Shown here piece after piece: positions 1 through 6,869 of a stretch of DNA of 64,000 nucleotides. The translations under genes were made by a program, and so were the position numbers. Source of the stretch: DATMXS01 sp035561355 (GTDB lineage: Bacteria; Acidobacteriota; Terriglobia; Bryobacterales; Bryobacteraceae); NCBI GenBank assembly GCA_035561355.1, contig DATMXS010000060.1, forward strand, positions 1 to 64,000, in the 5' to 3' direction. Position 1 is the first letter of the stretch. Each line of letters opens with the position of its first letter. The notes below the pieces were generated by a model. It saw only the letters and a program-made list of their open reading frames with translations, was not told the origin of the DNA and ran no database searches.

Positions 1-849
1 GCTCTGAGCCAACAGGAGAAGGGCGACAAAGCGCGGCAGGATTCCGTGCCGATCTATCAGGTCACAGTGGAGAGGCGCAGCATTCGCGCTCTCAATTACG
101 GGCATCGCAGCGAGCCGACGAAGATCGATTTCAACGGAACCGTTCTCCTGCCTAAGGCCGAAGGCGAAGCCAAGGTCGAGAGCAAGGGCGGTGTAGTCGA
201 GATCGACTGCAAATTCGAGAAGCTGGAAGCGCCGACCCGGTTCGGGCCCGAATACCTCACCTACGTTTTGTGGGCGATTACGCCCGACGGGCGGCCCGTC
301 AGTCTGGGCGAGGTCCTGACCGACGGCTCCGGAGCAAGTAAGCTCAGGGCCACGACTTCGTTCCAGACTTTCGGGCTGATTGTCACTGCTGAGCCGTATT
401 TCGCCGTGACCCAGCCCAGCAACGTCGTTGTGCTGGAGAACGTACCGCGCCCGGACACCGCCGGCAAAGTGGAACAGGTTGAGGCGAAGTACGAATTGCT
501 GCCGCGAACCGGGAATGCGGTCGCGGCGCGAACAGTCGATGTTCAACAACCTGCTTCCACCGGAGCAAAAGAGATTCCGCTGGACCAGTACGAAGCGGTG
601 CTCGCGTTGTACCAGGCACAGAACGCAGTGCAGATTGCGCGCTCGCAGGGCGCCGACCGCTTCGCCGCAGACACCTTGCAGAAGGCGGAGCAGCTTTATC
701 AGGACGCGCTGAAGCTGCATAGCGACAAGCCGGGCAGCAAGCAGGTGGTGATGATCGCGCGCGAAGCCGTTCAGAAAGCCGAAGACGCGCGGACGATCGC
801 GCGGAGACACGAGCGGCAGACCCAGCCGATGTCGCAGTCGAGCCGCTAA
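1..849 (+). CDS. DUF4398-like acidobacterial protein, 5' end cut by window edge
   Basis: The reading frame is open from base 1, so the gene begins upstream; a GTG at 46 is an internal Val in homologous proteins as I remember them. The visible 282 residues hold a beta-rich part (around Val-Glu-Arg-Arg-Ser-Ile-Arg-Ala and 'GPEYLTYVLWAI') and a C-terminal alpha-helical stretch from about residue 205 rich in Ala/Gln/Glu, like the DUF4398 helical repeat. This layout is familiar from acidobacterial proteins annotated as DUF4398 or OmpA-associated envelope proteins; function is unknown. No partner gene is visible. The stop is TAA at 847-849. Confidence 0.8.
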   Translation, partial: ALSQQEKGDKARQDSVPIYQVTVERRSIRALNYGHRSEPTKIDFNGTVLLPKAEGEAKVESKGGVVEIDCKFEKLEAPTRFGPEYLTYVLWAITPDGRPVSLGEVLTDGSGASKLRATTSFQTFGLIVTAEPYFAVTQPSNVVVLENVPRPDTAGKVEQVEAKYELLPRTGNAVAARTVDVQQPASTGAKEIPLDQYEAVLALYQAQNAVQIARSQGADRFAADTLQKAEQLYQDALKLHSDKPGSKQVVMIAREAVQKAEDARTIARRHERQTQPMSQSSR

Positions 850-861
850 GCGCCAGCGAAC

Positions 862-1427
862 TCAGGTCCGGCTTCCGAGCTCCCGAATCACGCGGCAGGG
901 ATTGCCGGCTGCGAACACATTCGCCGGAATGCTCCGCGTAACCACGCTCCCGGCCCCGATCGTGGAGCCGGCGCCAATGGCGATGCCTGGGCATAGGATC
1001 GCAGCTCCGCCGATCCAGACATCGCTCCCAATGCTGACGGGGAGCGCGTATTCCTTGCCCGTGGCCCGAACCGCGCCTCGAGCGGGTGCGTGGCAGCGTA
1101 GACGTGGACCCAGGCCCTATGAGCACGCGGTCCCCAATCGTCACCCAGGCACAATCAAGGATGATACAGCCGAAGTTGATGAACACGGCGGCGCCAGCAC
1201 GAATATGCGAGCCGTAATCGAGGCGGGACTATGTCGCAACCCGGGCCGAGCGAATCGAACAATTGCGACAGCACCGCCTCCCGACCCGCGGCATCGTCCG
1301 GACCGGCAGAATTGAACTGCGCACATAACCACCGCGCGCGCTGCCGCGCCTGGACCAAAGAAGGTTCATAGGGGTCGTATAACTCCCCCGCGAGCATCCT
1401 GTCCCATTCCTCTGAGCGGTGCTGCAT
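862..1427 (-). pseudogene. maa: Sugar O-acetyltransferase (maltose/galactoside acetyltransferase type), frameshifted
   Basis: Reading the minus strand in three successive frames rebuilds one hexapeptide-repeat acetyltransferase. The N-terminal part (1427 to about 1222) reads EEWDRMLAGELYDPY, the typical start of the Mac domain. The middle (about 1218-1110) reads VFINFGCIILDCAW, then VHVYAATHPLEA, which carries the catalytic His motif. The C-terminal part (about 1076-862) reads SIGSDVWIGGAAILCPG and ends VFAAGNPCRVIREL before TGA. Breaks lie near 1221 (apparent loss of about 8 nt), near 1110 and near 1076 (about 1 nt each). Each piece matches the family closely, so decay looks recent, though sequencing error cannot be excluded for the single-base breaks. 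The enzyme would have acetylated a sugar hydroxyl using acetyl-CoA. Confidence 0.85.
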
Positions 1428-1868
1428 TGCTCCATGCTATCTGAGATCACGGCTGTCCAAAACAGCTGCATTGCCCGGGACACCGCCCGTCGATGAGGTC
1501 TCTCAACGCGTTCAGGCACGCTCTCGGAGTCGCAGGTCATCGGGTATCTGGATCTACCCCAATGACGGGCTGCAGCAAGTCCTGAAAGTACTAGCAGTAC
1601 TAGGCCGCTAACTTTGGGCTACCCCCTCTCGCGAAAGTTCACGTCTACCACAGTTGTAAGACACGGCCAGTCAGTCGCGGCCCAGTCCGCCTCGGGCCGC
1701 CCCCCAATATCGGCAAAGTCCCTGTAAATAGTAGGTGTTGCCGAGTATCCTGAGATCCGACCTGTCCCGCTGCATTCACAGCATTCGGCAGTTCGGAGTC
1801 CCCGAAATGTCGGCATGCTTTACCTTGCGCGCTTCCCGTCGGTCGCCCGATGTTTCCGATTAAACCGG
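1428..1868. other. Intergenic stretch without a recognisable gene
   Basis: No reading frame here gives a recognisable protein on either strand. A short direct repeat AGTACTAG-C-AGTACTAG lies near 1586-1602. I saw no tRNA, insertion-sequence end or terminator. Confidence 0.5.
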
Positions 1869-1897
1869 TTGACAGTGGATAATCCGATGCTTAAATA
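1869..1897 (+). promoter_or_regulatory. Candidate sigma70 promoter for the exopolysaccharide operon
   Basis: A perfect -35 hexamer TTGACA at 1869-1874 is followed after 16 nt by TTAAAT (1891-1896; 4 of 6 consensus bases), or after 17 nt by TAAATA. The region is AT-rich against a GC-rich background. Transcription would start near 1904, leaving a leader of about 345 nt before the antiterminator gene at 2249. Seen directly; activity is inferred. Confidence 0.5.
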
Positions 1898-1962
1898 TGT
1901 ATGTACAAACTGGGGTAGACAGTACCCCCCAAATGCGTGATCCGCCTTCTGAATCAAGAAAT

Positions 1963-2068
1963 GGCGGCAGCCTGCGCGTTGACTTTTGCCGTCGTGTTCT
2001 GCCACGCCGCCTGACGGCCAAGATGGGCGGCAGCCTGCGGGTTTACCGTTGCCGTGGTTTCTGCGACG
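1963..2068 (+). repeat. Two direct repeats with ops-like core in the operon leader
   Basis: Copies at 1963-2006 and 2026-2068 match at about 37 of 44 positions in a hand alignment, including an identical 14-nt core GGCGGCAGCCTGCG that starts each. The core resembles the E. coli ops element GGCGGTAGCGTGC, which loads RfaH (11 of 13 positions). The copies are 63 nt apart, downstream of the candidate promoter and upstream of the NusG-like gene. A leader loading site for that protein is inference. On the minus strand the repeats also read as short similar peptides, so a decayed coding repeat is an alternative. Confidence 0.55.
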
Positions 2069-2170
2069 GAACGGATACGCAACCCAAAGATCAGATGTAA
2101 CCACCGCTGCGAGTTTAGGCCGCCAGCCGTTCGGCGCCGCGGCATTCTTTGCGAGAGTTGAGCACCAAGT

Positions 2171-2190
2171 GCCGGCCTGTCCAGGCCGGC
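2171..2190. promoter_or_regulatory. Perfect inverted repeat in the operon leader
   Basis: GCCGGCCTG (2171-2179) and CAGGCCGGC (2182-2190) pair perfectly over 9 bp with a 2-nt spacer. It lies about 60 nt upstream of the start of the antiterminator gene. No T tract follows, so it does not look like an intrinsic terminator; a pause hairpin or protein site is possible. Confidence 0.4.
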
Positions 2191-2248
2191 CGTTGAGCAA
2201 CAGAGAGCAGCCCTATGTTCTGTTCGCCTATCTGCTCCGGAGGACGCG

Positions 2249-2839
2249 TTGACGGATCCATGTTCCGCACTAGCTCACTGTCGTTCAGACTTGCGTTGGT
2301 ATGCGCTGATGGTGAAGCGCCGCTCCGAGAAGACTATCGCGCTCATCCTCGAGCACAAGGGACATCGCGGATTCGTGCCGATGTGCTGCTCGCGGGAGCG
2401 GCGATCGGATCGGATTGTCGAAACTGAGGAGCCGCTGTTTCCGGGCTACCTCTTTTGTCGTTTTGATCTCAACGACCGCAGAGTCCCCATCCTGACTACG
2501 CCCGGTGTCATTCGCATATTAGGCGTTGGGAACACGCCGTCGCCGGTAGCCGATGAAGAGGTTGCGGCGATACAGAGAATCGTCAGTTCCGGCTTGCCCG
2601 CTCAGAAGTGGCGGTACGTTGACGCAGGCAGCGCCGTGCAGATCATGAGCGGATCGCTGGCCGGTGTCAAGGGCCTTTTTGTCAAGGCCAAGAATGGTGA
2701 CCGCTTAGTTGTGTCAGTCACGCTCCTGCGGCGGTCGGTGGCCGTGGAGATAGACGCGGCACTGGTCGCGCCGATCTGGGGAGCCCGGCTCTCTTCGGGT
2801 ACCGAGGGCGCGCGACAGAGCGTCAGGAGTGTCGCCTAG
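2249..2839 (+). CDS. NusG-family transcription antiterminator (RfaH/UpxY type)
   Basis: The 196-residue protein has an NGN domain starting at Trp17 (WYALMVKRRSEK), with the hallmark PLFPGYLFCRF near residues 62-72, and a C-terminal KOW domain near residues 125-165 (GSLAGVKGLFV). The start is TTG at 2249 behind GGAGG at 2239-2243. Specialised NusG paralogues at the head of polysaccharide operons ride RNA polymerase and suppress termination through long, poorly translated genes (RfaH in E. coli, UpxY in Bacteroides). Its position as first gene of a 43-kb same-strand locus fits that job exactly. The sequence does not tell whether it also regulates translation, as RfaH does. Confidence 0.92.
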   Translation: MTDPCSALAHCRSDLRWYALMVKRRSEKTIALILEHKGHRGFVPMCCSRERRSDRIVETEEPLFPGYLFCRFDLNDRRVPILTTPGVIRILGVGNTPSPVADEEVAAIQRIVSSGLPAQKWRYVDAGSAVQIMSGSLAGVKGLFVKAKNGDRLVVSVTLLRRSVAVEIDAALVAPIWGARLSSGTEGARQSVRSVA

Positions 2840-2929
2840 CCGATTCTGCGGATCACAACGCGGAGCGAGGAAATTGGGGCTATCCCCCTGGATGGTGGTA
2901 CGCCACGCTGTCGCCGCACGAGAGGATGC

Positions 2930-3271
2930 ATGCCTATCCTGGAAAGCGATTCAAAGCTAGTCTTGCTGCGCTTATCGGCCGACGAGTTCGATGAGTTGGT
3001 CGGTATGTGCAGCCTCCCCGGAGGCGACCGAAGTATCCCGGATCTCGTTCGTGCAGCAATCCACCACGACATCACCGGCCACGGCCAGACGGGGGTTCGG
3101 CAACTCGCTGCACAAGCTGCGAGGCTCGAGAAGTTATTGGCGGAGCTCGAATGCGGAATGAACCGTCTGGAGCGCCACGTTGCGCTTCTGCGGGACGCAT
3201 ATCGACAATCTTCGGCTAGTGTTCCGGCCCGGCCGGCACTTTTGGGCGGTGGTGAACGGAGCCCGGAGTGA
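2930..3271 (+). CDS. Small protein, ribbon-helix-helix-like N-terminus plus coiled coil
   Basis: The 113 residues begin with a pattern like a ribbon-helix-helix DNA-binding fold: a strand (KLVLLRLSADEFDEL, residues 9-23), then SIPDLVRAAIHHDI at about 35-48. A helical, probably coiled-coil region follows (residues 58-90, LAAQAARLEKLLAELE). The start is ATG at 2930 behind GAGAGG at 2920-2925. The stop overlaps the next start (GTGA), so it is translationally coupled to the kinase-like gene. I do not recognise a named family. A local regulator or an accessory to the antiterminator is possible, but this is a guess from fold pattern and position. Confidence 0.7.
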   Translation: MPILESDSKLVLLRLSADEFDELVGMCSLPGGDRSIPDLVRAAIHHDITGHGQTGVRQLAAQAARLEKLLAELECGMNRLERHVALLRDAYRQSSASVPARPALLGGGERSPE

Positions 3272-4086
3272 CTGTTAGCCGACGAGCAGCCGGGCAGGTC
3301 ACGCTCGTGTGCCAGGACCTCCGGGTCGGGATCCGGGTGGTCGATAGTCCGAGCACTATGACGCTGCTTAGCCGCCTGGCGGACGTTTTGCCTGGCGCGG
3401 TGGTCACCACGGACGCGATATCGAAAGCGCAGTACACGGTCGTGGAGTTGCCGCGCACAGTCCGGTCGCGGTTCGTGATCCGTTCGAGTGGCCGGCGGTC
3501 AAGGCGAGTTTCCAGCGCAACCGAGGTAGTGGAATACCTGCGCTCCCAATTGTCAACGCAAGTTGCGGAAACAGCCCGATGCCGAATCTTCGTTCACGCA
3601 GGCGTCGTCGGATGGAAGGGCCGCGCAATCGTGCTGCCCGGGCGGAGTGGCGCGGGGAAGACGACGCTGGTTGCGGAACTGCTTCGCGCAGGCGCGACCT
3701 ACTACTCCGATGAATACGCGGTTGTCGACGAGGATGGAGGGATCGACCCGTTCTGTACGCCGCTACAAATCCGCTCCACTCACACCAGTCGCAAGCACGC
3801 GCGAACTCACGAACAATTTGGCGCCCGGGCCGGCACTGAGCGGATCCCGGCAGGCCTGGTCGTGTTTGCGACTTTTCGGGCAGGACACGCGTGGACGGCG
3901 CGCGCCTTGAGCCCAGGAAATGCACTCGCCCTTTTGCTTGCAAACACAATTTGTGCCCGCACGCGGCCAGACGCAGCGATCGCCGCGCTGGGGAAAACCG
4001 CTGTCGCTCCTGCATTCATTGCATGCCGAGGGGCAGCGCACGAGGCCGCACACCAGATCCTAAACCTATTGGAGGGAGGAGCCTGA
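3268..4086 (+). CDS. HprK-like P-loop kinase
   Basis: The 272-residue protein carries a Walker A loop GRSGAGKTT at residues 125-133, preceded by HAGVV, and an acidic pair in YYSDEYAVV near residues 145-153. This is the layout of HPr kinase/phosphorylase-like proteins that accompany PqqD-like and nucleotidyltransferase genes in polysaccharide and peptide-modification loci. It lacks the full HprK length and has no HPr gene nearby, so carbon-catabolite control is unlikely. Start GTG 3268 overlaps the previous stop by 4 nt, and the next gene begins 2 nt after its stop. Substrate unknown; a small molecule, a sugar or the PqqD partner are possibilities. Confidence 0.85.
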   Translation: MTVSRRAAGQVTLVCQDLRVGIRVVDSPSTMTLLSRLADVLPGAVVTTDAISKAQYTVVELPRTVRSRFVIRSSGRRSRRVSSATEVVEYLRSQLSTQVAETARCRIFVHAGVVGWKGRAIVLPGRSGAGKTTLVAELLRAGATYYSDEYAVVDEDGGIDPFCTPLQIRSTHTSRKHARTHEQFGARAGTERIPAGLVVFATFRAGHAWTARALSPGNALALLLANTICARTRPDAAIAALGKTAVAPAFIACRGAAHEAAHQILNLLEGGA

Positions 4087-4087
4087 G

Positions 4088-4486
4088 GTGAACCCAACGG
4101 CACGGAAGTCAGACCTGACCATCGAGACACTGGCAGGGGAGACGGTTGTGTACGACACGAAGTACCACAAGGCGCACTGCCTGAACTCTATGGCTGCGAG
4201 GGTCTGGCAGTATTGCGACGGCACTAACTCGGTCGCCGACATCACCCGTCGGCTCAAAGAAGATTATGCGTCCGCGGACGAGGAGGTTGTCCAAACTGCG
4301 CTGCTCAGATTACAGAAGGCTAACCTCCTGGGAACGGAATACGCGGTTCCGTCGCGGCGCGATATGGCAAAGACGCTTTCGCTACGAGCCGCGCTCGCCG
4401 TACCGCTGATTTCGTCCGTGGCGATCCCAACGGCTGCCGCGGCAAAATCCAAAGACAAAAAAGACAAGAAGAACAGAACGAAGTAG
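4088..4486 (+). CDS. PqqD-like protein with Tat-signal-like, lysine-rich C-terminal tail
   Basis: Residues 10-85 form a PqqD-like winged-helix domain (CLNSMAARVWQYCDG at 31-45, then VVQTALLRLQKANLL). PqqD proteins bind peptide substrates for RiPP-modifying enzymes. The tail is unusual: SRRDMAK (89-95), a hydrophobic run (about 98-115), TAAAA, then a 13-residue stretch of mainly Lys, Asp and Asn at the end. It looks like a Tat signal placed at the C-terminus. No radical-SAM partner is visible; neighbours are an HprK-like kinase and an NTP_transf_5 protein. GTG start at 4088, one base after the preceding stop. The domain assignment is firm; the role is not. Confidence 0.85.
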   Translation: MNPTARKSDLTIETLAGETVVYDTKYHKAHCLNSMAARVWQYCDGTNSVADITRRLKEDYASADEEVVQTALLRLQKANLLGTEYAVPSRRDMAKTLSLRAALAVPLISSVAIPTAAAAKSKDKKDKKNRTK

Positions 4487-4510
4487 CCGTCAAGATACGC
4501 GCGAACGACT

Positions 4511-5818
4511 GTGCAAGACGGACCTTTACAGGCAGTACCGCAGATCCCGCCGGAGCGGATCGTCCTCGCTTGTGCGCGCGCCGCATTCGGCCCGGCTGCC
4601 GAAGCGGCGCTGCGCACTCTGCTGATGGCAGCCACGCCGAACTGGGACCAGGTCACGCAGCTTGCGCACCAGCACGCGGTTTTTCCTGCCGTCGCGGCTG
4701 CGTTGTCGGGCGTCGCACCGGATCTTGTTCCCGCAGCCACGCTCGCACGCGTCCGCCGGCAGCTGAGGCGGTCCACGGCGTGGAGCCTGGCGATCGCAGA
4801 TGACCTACTGCATGTGGATCGGCTCTTGCGTGCCGAGCGGGTTCCGTACCTCCCGTTCAAGGGGCCGGCGCTGGCCTCCCTGCTCTGCGGAACGCCCTGC
4901 TTGCGGCAGTGCGCCGACCTCGACCTGCTGATCGAGAAGCGGGATTCCGAGCGGGCCGTTGCTGCTCTCGAGCGCGCCGGATACGTACCGGCGCTGCCTC
5001 CCGGGATGGATGTGAAGACGTACGCAAAAACACACTCTGTTCTTGCGATGGAACGGCCGGGGGGCAAAGCCGTAATCGAGTTGCACTGGGAACTGATGCC
5101 CGCCTCCTATCGGCTTCCGCTCGAGTACACCGAACTGGACCGGTTTGCGACGCCTGTACTTATCTGCGGAACGCCCCTCAAAACGTTCGGTGCGGAACAC
5201 ACGGCCCTGGTTTTGGCGGTGCACGGTGCAAAGCACTGCTGGGAACGGTTGGGGTGGATACGGGATATCGCACTGCTAGTGCATTGCCAGCCGGGTCTCG
5301 ACTGGGCCAGAGTGGTGGCCGCCGCGCGCAAGCACCATTGTTGCCGTATGCTCGTTCTCTCGGTCGAGGTGGCGTGCTCGCTTTTCCCGGTGAAAATGCC
5401 CGAAGCGATCACCGAGCTTGCGAAGGCCGATCGCCGGGTGACTGTGACCGCCGATTTGGTGCGGGACAGCCTGTTTAGAGGGGCAGCACGGGACGATGTC
5501 CATGAGCTTGCTTTCGCTGTGTCGGTCCGCGATCGCGTGCGCGATTGCGCGGGGATCTGGCTGCGGTTCGTGGCCGCACGGCTAAAACCCAACGAAGCAG
5601 ACGAGCGCGCCCTGAAGCTGCCGGCCTTTGCGCGGTCGCTGTACTGGCTTATCCGGCCATTGCGGCTATTCACTGTCTATGGCGCACGAGCTGCTGCATG
5701 CCTGGCCTTGGCGGCGATCGGAGTCAGTTCCCATGCGACTGCGGGAAGCACAACGGAGGCTTTACCGAGTGGCGCCGTGCGCAGAGCTGCGCTGGCCCGT
5801 ATACCTGGACGCGCATAG
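4511..5818 (+). CDS. NTP_transf_5 family nucleotidyltransferase
   Basis: The 435-residue protein shows the family signature LPFKGPALA (114-122) followed by an Arg and an Asp-x-Asp pair (R132, D136, D138) in CADLDLLIE, then IELHWEL (179-185). These fit a nucleotidyltransferase fold with a metal-binding acidic pair. The family (PF14907) is found in exopolysaccharide and lasso-peptide-like clusters beside HprK-like and PqqD-like genes, as here; its substrate is unknown. The C-terminal 40 residues are Ala-rich and hydrophobic. Start GTG at 4511 lacks a clear Shine-Dalgarno; no better start exists upstream of the conserved part. Confidence 0.85.
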   Translation: MQDGPLQAVPQIPPERIVLACARAAFGPAAEAALRTLLMAATPNWDQVTQLAHQHAVFPAVAAALSGVAPDLVPAATLARVRRQLRRSTAWSLAIADDLLHVDRLLRAERVPYLPFKGPALASLLCGTPCLRQCADLDLLIEKRDSERAVAALERAGYVPALPPGMDVKTYAKTHSVLAMERPGGKAVIELHWELMPASYRLPLEYTELDRFATPVLICGTPLKTFGAEHTALVLAVHGAKHCWERLGWIRDIALLVHCQPGLDWARVVAAARKHHCCRMLVLSVEVACSLFPVKMPEAITELAKADRRVTVTADLVRDSLFRGAARDDVHELAFAVSVRDRVRDCAGIWLRFVAARLKPNEADERALKLPAFARSLYWLIRPLRLFTVYGARAAACLALAAIGVSSHATAGSTTEALPSGAVRRAALARIPGRA

Positions 5819-5884
5819 AGAGGCTCGTCTGGCGCCCCGGGCGGCCCGGAGAGCCGGCGAGGTCTGGGAAGAGGGTTGACGGTG

Positions 5885-6862
5885 ATGGCACTTTCGATCG
5901 TTTTCGTATTGGCAGGCCTAGGCCTATTGCAGGCGCAAGCCACAGGGCAGACCGTCCCGGGCGCCTCGACGGCCGCATCTCTCCCTGTCCGCGACCCTGC
6001 GTACCGAGTCGGCCCCGAAGACCAAATCAACATCAACGTCGTGCAAGGCGAGGAGGTCAACGGCCGCGAATACAAAGTCGGACCGGATGGCGACATCAGC
6101 GTCCCACTGATCGGACGCGTGCACGCCGCGGGGCTGACCCTGGATGAGCTGGAAGCAGAGCTGCGAAGCAGGTTCAGCCGCTACATCGAACGCCCGCAGT
6201 TGGCTGTCAGCATCACAGATTTTCGCAGCCAACCAGTGTCGGTCTTGGGAGCCGTCGTGCACCCCGGCACAGTGTACCTTCGTTCACGCAAAACCGTCCT
6301 GGAAGCGATCAGTGAAGCGGGAGGGTTGCGTCCAGATGCCGGGCCCACGGCCACGATCACTCGAAAGGCAGGCGCCAAGCTCCCTCTACCCGGCGCCAGC
6401 GTGAGCGGCGATGGCGCGAGCAGAGTGCAGCTGAACCTCGTAGCCGCCACATCCGGAGACTCGTCTCAGAACCTGGAGGTTCAAGCCCATGACGTGATCC
6501 AGGTGTCTGAAGCGCGAATGGTCTACGTGCTCGGCGAAGTTTCCCGACAGGGCGGCTTGCCGATTACCGGCACCAGTGACCTGACCATCATGCAGGTGAT
6601 TTCCGCTGCAGGAGGACTGACCAGGATCGCGGCCTCGAAAGAGATTCGCATCCTGCGTCCGGTCGCAGGCTCGACTGGGCGCGAGGAAATCAAAGTCAAT
6701 TTCAAAGAAGTCCTGTCGGGCAAATCGGCCGATGTCGCCCTGGTCCCGAACGACATCGTTTTTGTTCCGGATAACAAGGGCAGGAGGATTGCGACCCGCG
6801 TCCTCGAGTCCGCCATCAGCGCCGGCACAAGCATCCTTACTTTAGGCGCAGTGTACCGATAG
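5885..6862 (+). CDS. wza: Wza-type outer-membrane polysaccharide export protein
   Basis: After a hydrophobic signal segment the protein (325 residues from ATG 5885) has a Poly_export domain (YRVGPEDQININV... VPLIGRVHAAGLT) and two SLBB-like segments (SVLGAVVHPGTVYL and VYVLGEVSRQGGLP). It would form the outer-membrane/periplasmic channel for the polymer. In-frame TTG 5876 and GTG 5882 are alternative starts; the purine-rich GGGAAGAGGG at 5866-5875 fits 5885 best. No lipobox cysteine is present near the signal cleavage site, unlike E. coli Wza. The Wzc-like kinase follows 7 nt downstream. Confidence 0.92.
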   Translation: MALSIVFVLAGLGLLQAQATGQTVPGASTAASLPVRDPAYRVGPEDQININVVQGEEVNGREYKVGPDGDISVPLIGRVHAAGLTLDELEAELRSRFSRYIERPQLAVSITDFRSQPVSVLGAVVHPGTVYLRSRKTVLEAISEAGGLRPDAGPTATITRKAGAKLPLPGASVSGDGASRVQLNLVAATSGDSSQNLEVQAHDVIQVSEARMVYVLGEVSRQGGLPITGTSDLTIMQVISAAGGLTRIAASKEIRILRPVAGSTGREEIKVNFKEVLSGKSADVALVPNDIVFVPDNKGRRIATRVLESAISAGTSILTLGAVYR

Positions 6863-6869
6863 CCTCGTC

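Noticed and set aside
2171..2190. Inverted repeat as an intrinsic terminator
   Set aside because: No T tract follows and a coding region with its own Shine-Dalgarno begins soon after.
3268..4086. Genuine HPr kinase for carbon-catabolite control
   Set aside because: No HPr or PTS gene nearby, shorter than HprK, and the PqqD/NTP_transf_5 neighbours point elsewhere.
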